7,516 nt of DNA, from contig JAURKF010000073.1 in assembly GCA_030831885.1 (NCBI GenBank), forward strand, positions 1 to 7,516. Direction: 5' to 3'. The stretch's first letter is position 1; each line of letters starts with the position of its first letter. Below are positions 1 through 6,245 of the stretch, piece after piece. Both the position numbers and the translations under genes were made by a program. Under the pieces are notes generated by a model. It was not told where the DNA came from, made no database searches, and saw only the letters and a list, made by a program, of their open reading frames with translations. Origin of the DNA: Flavobacteriales bacterium. GTDB taxonomy: Bacteria; Bacteroidota; Bacteroidia; Flavobacteriales; UA16.

Positions 1-189
1 AAAAGCCGCTTCAGCAACGGCTTCGGGCTCACCGGCAAAGGTGATTACGGTGCGGTTGGTGCTCGCGCCCGGATCCACATCCAATAACATCACGCCCGGA
101 ACGGTTTCTACTACGGAAGTAATTGCGTTGATTTTAGCCTTGTCGCGGCCTTCGGAGATGTTGGGGATGCACTCTATGATTCGTTGCAT
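1..189 (-). CDS. ftcD: glutamate formimidoyltransferase, N-terminal 63 residues (partial)
   Basis: The reverse complement from an ATG at 187-189 reads open to the window edge and begins MQRIIECIPNISEGRDKAK. The IECIPNISEGRD stretch (residues 5-16) and LLDVDPGASTNRTV (35-48) are the N-terminal hallmarks of the formiminotransferase domain, which transfers the formimino group of N-formimino-L-glutamate to tetrahydrofolate in the cytoplasm. It is the step after HutI, whose gene lies 152 bases upstream on the same strand, so the two probably form a histidine-use operon. Most of the gene is missing, so I cannot tell whether it is the single-domain form or is fused to a cyclodeaminase. No Shine-Dalgarno sequence precedes the ATG. 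A weak promoter-like box (CATATTTG on the minus strand, 210-217) lies about 20 bases upstream, so separate transcription is possible but unproven. Confidence 0.93.
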   Translation of the reverse strand, partial: MQRIIECIPNISEGRDKAKINAITSVVETVPGVMLLDVDPGASTNRTVITFAGEPEAVAEAAF

Positions 190-220
190 GGTTGTGTTGA
201 TTTCGGGTGCAAATATGGGG

Positions 221-265
221 CACCTCGGCTACGCTCGGTAATCTCACCTCGGCTACGCTCGGTAA
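221..265 (-). repeat. two direct copies of the GCGNAGC repeat (copies A and B)
   Basis: The same 21 bases occur at 221-241 and 245-265, 24 bases apart. Each carries core TCGGCTACGCTC (225-236 and 249-260) between ACC and GGT, which can pair. On the minus strand, the sense strand of hutI-ftcD, the core reads GAGCGTAGCCGA and contains GCGTAGC. The copies lie between hutI and ftcD, about 30 to 75 bases before the ftcD start. Confidence 0.9.
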
Positions 266-266
266 C

Positions 267-288
267 CTATTTCGGCTTCGCTCAATAG
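267..288 (-). repeat. GCGNAGC repeat copy C with arms CTATT/AATAG
   Basis: Core TCGGCTTCGCTC (272-283) is flanked by CTATT (267-271) and AATAG (284-288), which are perfect reverse complements. The minus strand carries GCGAAGC. The core is the exact reverse complement of the core of copy E (354-365). A degenerate partial copy in the opposite orientation (GCCGAGCGCAG, 288-298) follows directly. Confidence 0.88.
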
Positions 289-307
289 CCGAGCGCAGAC
301 TATCGAT

Positions 308-349
308 GGTCGGGGACAGCCTAGAGGTGGTCGGGGACAGCCTAGAGGT
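308..349. repeat. 21-base tandem duplication at the 3' end of hutI
   Basis: Two identical 21-base units, 308-328 and 329-349, begin GGTCGGGGACAG and end CCTAGAGGT. The hutI stop codon (TAG, 342-344 on the minus strand) lies in the second unit, and the first unit carries the same TAG further downstream. The duplication abuts copy E, so it sits exactly at the junction of gene and repeat cluster. No similarity to the GCGNAGC core was seen. Confidence 0.95.
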
Positions 350-1598
350 GGCCGAGCGAAGCCGAGGCCATAATCACTCGCTCAATTTTGTTTCGGCCGA
401 AGCTGTACATCATTTCACCTGCTTGGCTGAGAGGCTCGGTGATGATGAGGTGAGCTTTTTTTCCGGGTGTTATCGTTCCGTGTGTTTTTTCCAAGCCCAT
501 CGCATAGGCTCCGTTGATGGTGGATGCATTCACGACTTCGTTGGGGGTCATGCCCATGTAGATGCAGGCGAGGCTGTTCACGAGGTTCATGTTTCCGCTT
601 GGCGCACTGCCCGGATTGTAATCGGTGGCTAAGGCAAGTGGCAGGCCAGCGTCGATGATTTTGCGCGCAGGTGTGTACGGTATTTTGATGAAGAGCGAAC
701 AACCCGGCAAGGCTACGGGCATGGTGGTGCTTCCTTGAAGCGCGGCAATGTCGGCATCGGTGAGCACTTCGAGATGGTCGACACTGAGCGCGTTGTATTT
801 CACGCTGGCTGCAACTCCGCCGATGGCGTTGAACTGATTGACGTGTGTTTTGGGACGCAGGCCATGCTTCATGCCTGCTTCGAGAATGCGTTCTGTTTGC
901 GCCACCGTGAAATAATTTTCTTCGCAGAAAACATCGATGTATTCGGCCAAGTGTTGCGATGCCACCTCGGGTATCATGGTGCCGATGAGATAATCAACAT
1001 ATGCATCCGGGTTGGCTTTGAATTCTTTCGGAATGGCATGTGCTCCCAGGAAGGTAGCTTTGATGGTGAGAGGAGTAAGGCTCTTCAAGCGTTCAATCAC
1101 GCGAAGCATTTTCAATTCGCTCTCGAGCGTGAGGCCATATCCGCTCTTGATTTCAACTGCGCCTGTGCCCATAGCTTGCATTTCCTGCAAGCGTGTTAAG
1201 GCAGATTGCACCAATTCATCTTCATGCGTTTCCGCCAGCAGTGCTGCTGAGTTTAAGATGCCGCCACCTCTTGCGGCTATTTGCTCGTAGGTGAGGCCAT
1301 GAATCCGATCCACGAATTCTCCTACTCGCGAACCCGCATAGACGGTGTGGGTGTGTGAGTCGCACCAGGCGGGAAGAACGAACCGTCCATCGGCCTCAAT
1401 GATTTCCAGCTCGCGCCAATCGCTGATACCGGGCCATTCGGTCATCGTGCCGTAATCGGCGATGAGTCCGTCTTCGATGGCCAGCCAGGCATTTTCGATA
1501 GCGGGCAATTCACTCATGGCTTTGCCTGCCAGCAGAGTAGGAGCATTTTCATAGACTCCCAAAAGAGACTTAATGTTCGTGATGAGGATGCGCGACAT
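342..1598 (-). CDS. hutI: imidazolonepropionase
   Basis: This 418-residue protein matches the usual family length. HutI is the cytoplasmic metal-dependent amidohydrolase that opens 4-imidazolone-5-propionate to N-formimino-L-glutamate in histidine breakdown. The metal-site signature DSHTH is at residues 80-84 (H82, H84), with FLGAHAIP (H187), KTHVNQFNAIGG (H252) and ATDYNPGS (D326). ARGGGILNSA (109-118) and KSGYGLT (151-157) are further family blocks. Where some HutI proteins have HADE after the third metal histidine, this one has HVNQ; I believe relatives share it. The ATG at 1598 is chosen because the N-terminus aligns with the family and a promoter-like box TACCTTCG ends five bases before it. 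The last eight or so residues (ASASLGHL) are encoded by repeat copy E, and the stop lies in the adjacent 21-base duplication, so the native C-terminus was probably replaced. ftcD follows on the same strand. Confidence 0.98.
   Translation of the reverse strand: MSRILITNIKSLLGVYENAPTLLAGKAMSELPAIENAWLAIEDGLIADYGTMTEWPGISDWRELEIIEADGRFVLPAWCDSHTHTVYAGSRVGEFVDRIHGLTYEQIAARGGGILNSAALLAETHEDELVQSALTRLQEMQAMGTGAVEIKSGYGLTLESELKMLRVIERLKSLTPLTIKATFLGAHAIPKEFKANPDAYVDYLIGTMIPEVASQHLAEYIDVFCEENYFTVAQTERILEAGMKHGLRPKTHVNQFNAIGGVAASVKYNALSVDHLEVLTDADIAALQGSTTMPVALPGCSLFIKIPYTPARKIIDAGLPLALATDYNPGSAPSGNMNLVNSLACIYMGMTPNEVVNASTINGAYAMGLEKTHGTITPGKKAHLIITEPLSQAGEMMYSFGRNKIERVIMASASLGHL
349..370 (+). repeat. 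GCGNAGC repeat copy E with arms TGGCC/GGCCA, inside the hutI 3' end
   Basis: Core GAGCGAAGCCGA (354-365) lies between TGGCC (349-353) and GGCCA (366-370), perfect reverse complements. It is in the opposite orientation to copies A-C. Read on the minus strand it encodes most of the HutI C-terminal tail, ASASLGHL, so it overlaps coding sequence. Confidence 0.92.
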
Positions 1599-1603
1599 GG
1601 GGA

Positions 1604-1611
1604 CGAAGGTA
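1604..1611 (-). promoter_or_regulatory. TAnnTTTG-like -7 box for hutI
   Basis: On the minus strand the sequence is TACCTTCG, five of six matches to the Bacteroidota -7 consensus TAnnTTTG, ending five bases before the hutI ATG. Transcription from it would start at or next to the ATG, giving a leaderless or nearly leaderless message. No convincing -33 TTG element is visible at the usual distance. A second weaker possibility is TATATCGG (1620-1627) with TTTG at 1648-1651, 20 bases apart. Confidence 0.5.
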
Positions 1612-1658
1612 GCTTTTTACCGATATACTGCCTCGCTTTAGATTGAACAAACAAGTTC

Positions 1659-1666
1659 TACTTTTG
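1659..1666 (+). promoter_or_regulatory. TAnnTTTG -7 box for the 1686-6169 gene unit
   Basis: TACTTTTG matches the Bacteroidota -7 consensus at all six fixed positions and lies 19 bases before the TTG start codon at 1686, predicting a short leader. A TTG at 1643-1645 is only 13 bases upstream, closer than usual for the -33 element. The box sits in the intergenic region shared with the divergent hutI. Confidence 0.5.
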
Positions 1667-1685
1667 AGCATTCAATTCTGTCCAT

Positions 1686-3707
1686 TTGTTGAAGCAGCGA
1701 TTTGAAATTATCCTTCTGTTGTTTATCGCGATAACTGCGGTAATTCTGCAATGGCCCTATCTCTTTGATTTTCCCGGATACATACACGGCTGGGCGCAAG
1801 TCGATCGTTATGCGTTGTCGATGGGTTTTTTGCGCAACGGATTCGATTTGTTTCACCCGGAAACGATGGTTTATAATCCCATTTATCCGAACGACTTGCT
1901 GGTGCAAGGTTCAACGACGCTGACGGCTGTTGATTTCCCCATACATGATTATTTGGTTGCGCTCGTGATGAAGCTCACCGGAATTCAGTCGCCGTGGTTG
2001 TTCAGAGTGTATGTGATTGTGGCGGGCTGCATTGGACTTTTCTATGCAGGAAAACTTGCGCGTTTGATATTGCAAGATGAGTTGAAGGCATTCTTCGTGG
2101 TTGCCTTTGCTGCGTTGTCACCGGTGTTTGTGTATTACCAAGGCTCCTTGTTGCCGAGCGTTCCATCGCTTGCATTGACCATTGCCGGTGTTTACTGTTA
2201 TTTTCTCTTTCGTGCGAAAGAATCGAATCGCTTTTTTCATCTTTCGATGGTATTGCTCGCTCTTGCCCTGTTGAGTCGAACCACGTTTGTGATTCCGTTT
2301 GTGGCGGTGCTGGGCATGGAGTTTTTGTCGGTTGTCAAAACAAGAACGATTGCATGGAAGCGATACGCGCTTGTGCTGCCTATCATCGGTCTGTTTTTTC
2401 TTTACCGATGGCACAACGATGTGTTACGCAATGAATACGGCTCCATGTTTCTGCATCGACTGATTCCCGCCGAGAGTAGGGAAGAAGCGTGGTTCTTACT
2501 CAACTACATCTGGGAGCATTGGCGGTTTGCTTATTTCTCTTCCATTCACTATTGGGCATTGGCGCTAATCGCTTTAACTGTTTTGCTGCTGTTCGTTGCA
2601 CGAAAAATTCTAATGCAGTCTAGGTCTTCATTACTTGCATTCACCGGTATTTATCTGCTTGGTTGCTTGCTATTCGCCGTGGCGATGATGAAACAGTTTC
2701 AAGATCACGATTACTATTTCCTCGATACGTTTTACCTGCCGTTGGTTTTGTTGCTCATAGGCCTGCTTTCGTTTTTGCCGAACGCGCAGCATCGATTGCA
2801 AAAGGTGATCTATCTGCTTGTGTTGAGTTCCTTTATCGCGTTTGCTTTTCGAATGCCGCAACGGTCGCAACGCAACAGGCACGAAGCGGGTGTGAATAAT
2901 CGACTGCAGAACACGATAGAGAATTTTACCGGCTCGGCCGAGTACCTGGATTCACTTGGTGTTCCGCGCAGCGCTACCATGCTGGTGATTGACGCCGTGG
3001 CGCCCAATGTGCCTCTCACACTGATGGATCGCAAAGGTCTAGTGGTGCTCTATTCTCCGAAGGGAATGGTTGAGCATGCATTCAACTGGAACTTCGACTA
3101 CGTTGTTTTTCAGAATGAATACTTCATGGATTTTGTGTATCGCGGATATCCGGAAATACTGACGCGATTGAAAAAGCTTGGGAGTAATGGTAGAATTACC
3201 GTTTGTGCTTTAGATAAAGGTAACAATCAGACGTTGTCGGATTTTCTGGGTATGAATTCGGAGGCGGCTGTTATTGACGAATTTGTTGATTTTGAATCGG
3301 ACGATGGTAATTCTTGGAAGGGATATCGAAGAACAAACGAAAAGTCGTTTAGCGGGAACTTTGCAGCTTGGTTTTCGCCTGATTTTGGTTCAGGCCTTAC
3401 CATGGAGTTTACAAATTTTGCAAATGCAGGTGCAGGATATCACCCAGCTTGGGTTAGCCTGTATGTTTGGGCAGATAATAGCATTACTACAGATGCGGTG
3501 CTTCGAATGGTGCGCGATGGCAAAGAGGTATATCATGAAGTGCGCTCTCTCAGTTCTTTCTTGAAGCCTTTGTCATCGTGGCAAAAGGTTGAGTTGTTTT
3601 TTGTTATTCCCCCGTTGGATGCTGAAAATATCCAACTCAGTTTTTACTTGGCGAACAGTGAACTGAATACTTTGTTTTATGATGATTTACATATATTCGT
3701 GAGATGA
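1686..3707 (+). CDS. GT-C-type glycosyltransferase-like membrane protein with C-terminal beta-rich domain
   Basis: This 673-residue protein resembles family 39 (PMT/ArnT-like) GT-C enzymes, which move sugars from polyprenyl-phosphate donors on the outer face of the inner membrane. I see about ten hydrophobic segments between residues 7 and 388, the first at 7-23. The first external loop carries GWAQVDRYA with D40, where GT-C enzymes place an acidic catalytic residue, and FQDHDYYFLDTFYLP (338-352) resembles the HxYY-LP motif of the family. Residues 395-510 form a soluble segment. Residues 530-673 look like a jelly-roll carbohydrate-binding-type domain (NEKSFSGNFAAWFSPD, then SWQKVELFFVIPP and FYDDLHIF). 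The start is TTG at 1686: an in-frame TGA at 1665-1667 leaves no ATG, and the next Met (residue 46) would remove the first membrane helix. A second TTG at 1689 is equally possible. Substrate unknown. The stop overlaps the next start (ATGA). Confidence 0.78.
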   Translation: MLKQRFEIILLLFIAITAVILQWPYLFDFPGYIHGWAQVDRYALSMGFLRNGFDLFHPETMVYNPIYPNDLLVQGSTTLTAVDFPIHDYLVALVMKLTGIQSPWLFRVYVIVAGCIGLFYAGKLARLILQDELKAFFVVAFAALSPVFVYYQGSLLPSVPSLALTIAGVYCYFLFRAKESNRFFHLSMVLLALALLSRTTFVIPFVAVLGMEFLSVVKTRTIAWKRYALVLPIIGLFFLYRWHNDVLRNEYGSMFLHRLIPAESREEAWFLLNYIWEHWRFAYFSSIHYWALALIALTVLLLFVARKILMQSRSSLLAFTGIYLLGCLLFAVAMMKQFQDHDYYFLDTFYLPLVLLLIGLLSFLPNAQHRLQKVIYLLVLSSFIAFAFRMPQRSQRNRHEAGVNNRLQNTIENFTGSAEYLDSLGVPRSATMLVIDAVAPNVPLTLMDRKGLVVLYSPKGMVEHAFNWNFDYVVFQNEYFMDFVYRGYPEILTRLKKLGSNGRITVCALDKGNNQTLSDFLGMNSEAAVIDEFVDFESDDGNSWKGYRRTNEKSFSGNFAAWFSPDFGSGLTMEFTNFANAGAGYHPAWVSLYVWADNSITTDAVLRMVRDGKEVYHEVRSLSSFLKPLSSWQKVELFFVIPPLDAENIQLSFYLANSELNTLFYDDLHIFVR

Positions 3708-5953
3708 CAGGAGTGGGATGTCAAAAGGTGTTTTTAGTGTTGTTAGTGATAATCACAGCTATCGGAATACCCGCTTCTGCTCAGTATCTACAGGGATATG
3801 TTTATGATGCGGAGGTATCCGAGCCCGTTGCCTATGCTAGGGTTTTTGTTTCTGAAACTGAGGAGTCGACACTAACTGATAGCGCAGGGTATTTTCGACT
3901 GCGAGCACCTAAGTTGACGGCAGCCCATCTTCGTGTGGAGGCGTTGGGATATGAAACTGCATTTCGACTTGTGGCGGCTGTTGAATCAATTATTTCTATT
4001 CGATTGATGCCTAGGCATTTGGATTTGCACGAGGTGACAGTTTCAGGAGCGACTTCACAGGCGCGATCGGAGAATCCTTATCATATTGAATCAAGAAAAA
4101 TTTCTGACCTAACTGCAGTTGCTGCGATGAATATGGGAGAGGCCATTGCTCGAATTCCCGGAGTATATCAATCCAGTTTGGGAAACGGCATTGCCAAGCC
4201 TGTTGTGCGCGGTTTACAAGGTATGAGAATAGTTACGCTCATGAATGGATTGCGCATTGAAAGTCAACAGTGGGGCGGAGATCATGGTATGGGCATTTCA
4301 GAATTGGGCCTTGGTAATGTAGAGGTAATCAAGGGGCCGGCGTCTTTGCTCTATGGCGCGGATGCGCTCGCAGGTGTGGTGTACTTCAATGATGCGCCCC
4401 ATGCTCCATTGGGTAAAAGAGAAGTCGAATCAGCGTCGTTGTTTCAATCCAATACGATGGGAATAACCCAGCGATTAATGTATCGAGAATCGCACGAAAG
4501 AATACGTTGGCAATTGGGTGTGTCACATGCGAATCATGCAGATTTTAAATTGCCCGATGGACGCTTTGCTCAGAATTCACGATTTCATGAAACAGTTGCG
4601 AAGGCGGTTCTTTCCATGAATGGCAAACGCAGTGTGCACCATGTGCGTTATACCTTCAGTAATACGACTACCGGAATTCCCGGACACACGCACGACAGCA
4701 CTGCAACCCCAGAAACTTTTCAGGTAAATACCCAGCGAAGAAGCTATACCCTGCCGGCACAATTTTTCGCGAATCATTTTGCTTCTTTGGAAAACAAATG
4801 GTTTGGTGAGCACAATGAACTTCAAGTGCTTTTTGGTTTTACTAAAAATGGTTTGATTGAATATGATGAAAAGGTAACCATACCAAGCTTGCAAATGAGT
4901 TTGAGTAATGCTTTGATGTCCATCAAATGGATTTGTAAGCCGAAAGGCGATCAGTTGAAAATCATTTCTGGAGCGCAGGGCATGCATCAGTGGAATATCA
5001 ATTCACCAAATGCGACAGACCAACTTGTGCCTGACTCGCGAACGTTTGATCGCGGCGTGTTCACAACGGTGCAATACGGAAATGGTAATTCCACTATTCA
5101 GGGTGGTGTTCGCTATGACCAGCGAACGCTGTTTGAACTCAATGCGCCCGATTCGACAGACTCCTTTATAGGCCGCTATAACGGTTGGAATGCTTCTTTG
5201 GGTGGTGTTGTTCATCGAGAATTGTTGACGATTCGATCGTCACTGTCAACCGGTTTCAGAGCTCCGCACCTTACCGAATTGTTATCAAATGGATTTCATC
5301 ATGGTGCGCTGCGATATGAATTGGGCGATCGCCGCTTGACACCGGAGAGAGCCATGCAAGCTGATTGTTCTATTGAACTTACCGGTGAACATTTGGTAAT
5401 CCTTTACAACCCATTTGTAAATCGGATACAGGATTTCATTTATTTGCAGCCCTTGGGGTATGATGTTGATGGCATTCCTGCTTTTGCATACTCTCACTTG
5501 TCGGAAGTTCTTTTTTATGGAAATGACGTGAGTGTGCATTACCATCCTCACTTTGCGCATGACTTGCATTTTGAAACAACTTGGTCGCTTGTGAAGACCA
5601 TAACTCCTGCTGACAGCAGTATTTCTATGCTTCCACCTCAGCGTATTCAATCAACTCTTAAATACAGTTTTCACGGTGAATCGAAAGTGCGTGTGAAGGA
5701 AGTTAACTTCATGCATACTTGGATGGATGCACAAGGGATGGTTGCCTTTTTTGAGACGCCAACATCGGCATATCATATAATCGATATGGCTGTGGCTGTT
5801 CAGATTGGAAAGAAAGGAGCTTGGGAGTGCAAAATGGGTTGTAAGAATCTGCTGAATGAGCGATATATTGATCACCTCTCGCGGTTGAAAAACATTGAAA
5901 TGCCCGCTCCCGGTCGAAACATCTATGTCGGAATTAACTATACAATGAAATAG
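3704..5953 (+). CDS. TonB-dependent outer-membrane receptor, ZnuD-like, probably for transition metal
   Basis: A complete 749-residue receptor that takes substrates across the outer membrane using TonB energy. The signal peptide covers residues 1-26 (cleavage after ASA). A carboxypeptidase-regulatory-like domain follows (28-102: GYVYDAEVSEPVAYARVFV, DSAGYFRL). The plug (about 108-228) contains HEVTVSG, AIARIPGVY, KPVVRGLQGMRIVTLMNG and VEVIKGPASLLYGADALAGVV. The rest is a 22-strand-type barrel ending NLLNERYIDHLSRLKN...PGRNIYVGINY. The plug DH (193-194), the loop GIPGHTHDS (324-332) and clusters FHHG (531-534) and HYHPHFAHDLHF (612-623) resemble ZnuD-type zinc receptors, so zinc or a similar metal is the best guess. 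Heme or another chelate cannot be excluded. The ATG overlaps the upstream stop, and the signal peptide supports that start. No Zur- or Fur-like operator was recognised. Two sampled 60-base stretches counted 33 and 35 percent GC, below hutI and aroC samples. Confidence 0.95.
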   Translation: MTGVGCQKVFLVLLVIITAIGIPASAQYLQGYVYDAEVSEPVAYARVFVSETEESTLTDSAGYFRLRAPKLTAAHLRVEALGYETAFRLVAAVESIISIRLMPRHLDLHEVTVSGATSQARSENPYHIESRKISDLTAVAAMNMGEAIARIPGVYQSSLGNGIAKPVVRGLQGMRIVTLMNGLRIESQQWGGDHGMGISELGLGNVEVIKGPASLLYGADALAGVVYFNDAPHAPLGKREVESASLFQSNTMGITQRLMYRESHERIRWQLGVSHANHADFKLPDGRFAQNSRFHETVAKAVLSMNGKRSVHHVRYTFSNTTTGIPGHTHDSTATPETFQVNTQRRSYTLPAQFFANHFASLENKWFGEHNELQVLFGFTKNGLIEYDEKVTIPSLQMSLSNALMSIKWICKPKGDQLKIISGAQGMHQWNINSPNATDQLVPDSRTFDRGVFTTVQYGNGNSTIQGGVRYDQRTLFELNAPDSTDSFIGRYNGWNASLGGVVHRELLTIRSSLSTGFRAPHLTELLSNGFHHGALRYELGDRRLTPERAMQADCSIELTGEHLVILYNPFVNRIQDFIYLQPLGYDVDGIPAFAYSHLSEVLFYGNDVSVHYHPHFAHDLHFETTWSLVKTITPADSSISMLPPQRIQSTLKYSFHGESKVRVKEVNFMHTWMDAQGMVAFFETPTSAYHIIDMAVAVQIGKKGAWECKMGCKNLLNERYIDHLSRLKNIEMPAPGRNIYVGINYTMK

Positions 5954-5965
5954 ATATTAAACATT

Positions 5966-6169
5966 ATGAAGCACGTCTTTTTATTTTCAGTATTCGCTAC
6001 CACTTTATTATTCGCCTCTTGCGCTAAGAAATGTCATGAATGCCACTATGATATGAATGGTGCTGAAATTGAAATTGGTGAATATTGTGGGGATGAGCTT
6101 GAAGCTATTGAAGCCAACGGGTATGCGATGGGTGACACTATCCATGAAGTGCATTGTCACGAGCATTGA
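5966..6169 (+). CDS. small Cys/His-rich lipoprotein, possible metal-binding partner of the receptor
   Basis: A 67-residue protein with a lipoprotein signal peptide: MKHVF, a hydrophobic run (4-17) and a lipobox-like FASC with C19 as the lipidation site. The mature peptide has four further cysteines (C23 and C26 in KKCHECHYD, C41 in EYCGDELEA, C64) and ends EVHCHEH, giving six histidines in all (H24, H27, H60, H63, H65, H67) apart from H3 in the signal peptide. This is dense enough to bind a metal or to form two disulfides in the periplasm. It starts 12 bases after the receptor stop and is surely cotranscribed with it. Small lipoproteins with an EYCGDELE-IEANGY-like core are, as I recall, common in Bacteroidota with no known function, so the metal role is an inference from the histidine tail and neighbour. 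It is complete, with a TGA stop. Confidence 0.85.
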   Translation: MKHVFLFSVFATTLLFASCAKKCHECHYDMNGAEIEIGEYCGDELEAIEANGYAMGDTIHEVHCHEH

Positions 6170-6185
6170 GATTGAGTTGCTTCAT

Positions 6186-6230
6186 ACTCAGATGTGATAG
6201 TTTCGCATCTTAGTCGATGGTTTTAATTCT
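6186..6230 (+). terminator. probable intrinsic terminator after the lipoprotein gene
   Basis: AGATGTG (6190-6196) pairs with CGCATCT (6204-6210) around a seven-base loop, with one T-G wobble. Beyond one mismatch the stem continues as ACT/AGT (6186-6188 and 6212-6214). GATGGTTTTAATTCTT follows. It lies 17 bases after the lipoprotein stop and before the aroC promoter box. The stem is moderate and the T run interrupted, so confidence is limited. Confidence 0.45.
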
Positions 6231-6233
6231 TAT

Positions 6234-6241
6234 TACTTTCG
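6234..6241 (+). promoter_or_regulatory. TAnnTTTG-like -7 box for aroC
   Basis: TACTTTCG matches five of six fixed positions of the Bacteroidota -7 consensus and ends four bases before the aroC ATG. The arrangement is nearly identical to that before hutI (TACCTTCG, five bases) and predicts a leaderless or nearly leaderless transcript. No clear -33 TTG is seen. Confidence 0.5.
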
Positions 6242-6245
6242 CCAC

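Noticed and set aside
267..370. Complete insertion sequence or MITE between hutI and ftcD
   Set aside because: Opposed cores exist, but there is no target-site duplication that I can see, no transposase, and the segment is not shown to recur as a unit.
391..402. Palindrome TTCGGCCGAA near the hutI 3' end as a possible operator
   Set aside because: It falls in the conserved YSFGRNK coding stretch and is explained by codon choice.
207..632. Plus-strand open frame of 141 codons starting near the repeat cluster
   Set aside because: It lies antisense to the well-supported hutI, begins in repeat sequence, and its translation shows no family resemblance or start signal.
735..1199. Plus-strand open frame of 154 codons antisense to hutI
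   Set aside because: It is a shadow of hutI; the opposite strand encodes conserved metal-site motifs across the same bases.
4577..4987. Minus-strand open frame of 136 codons inside the receptor
   Set aside because: It is antisense to a barrel region with clear TonB-receptor features, and its translation is not recognisable.
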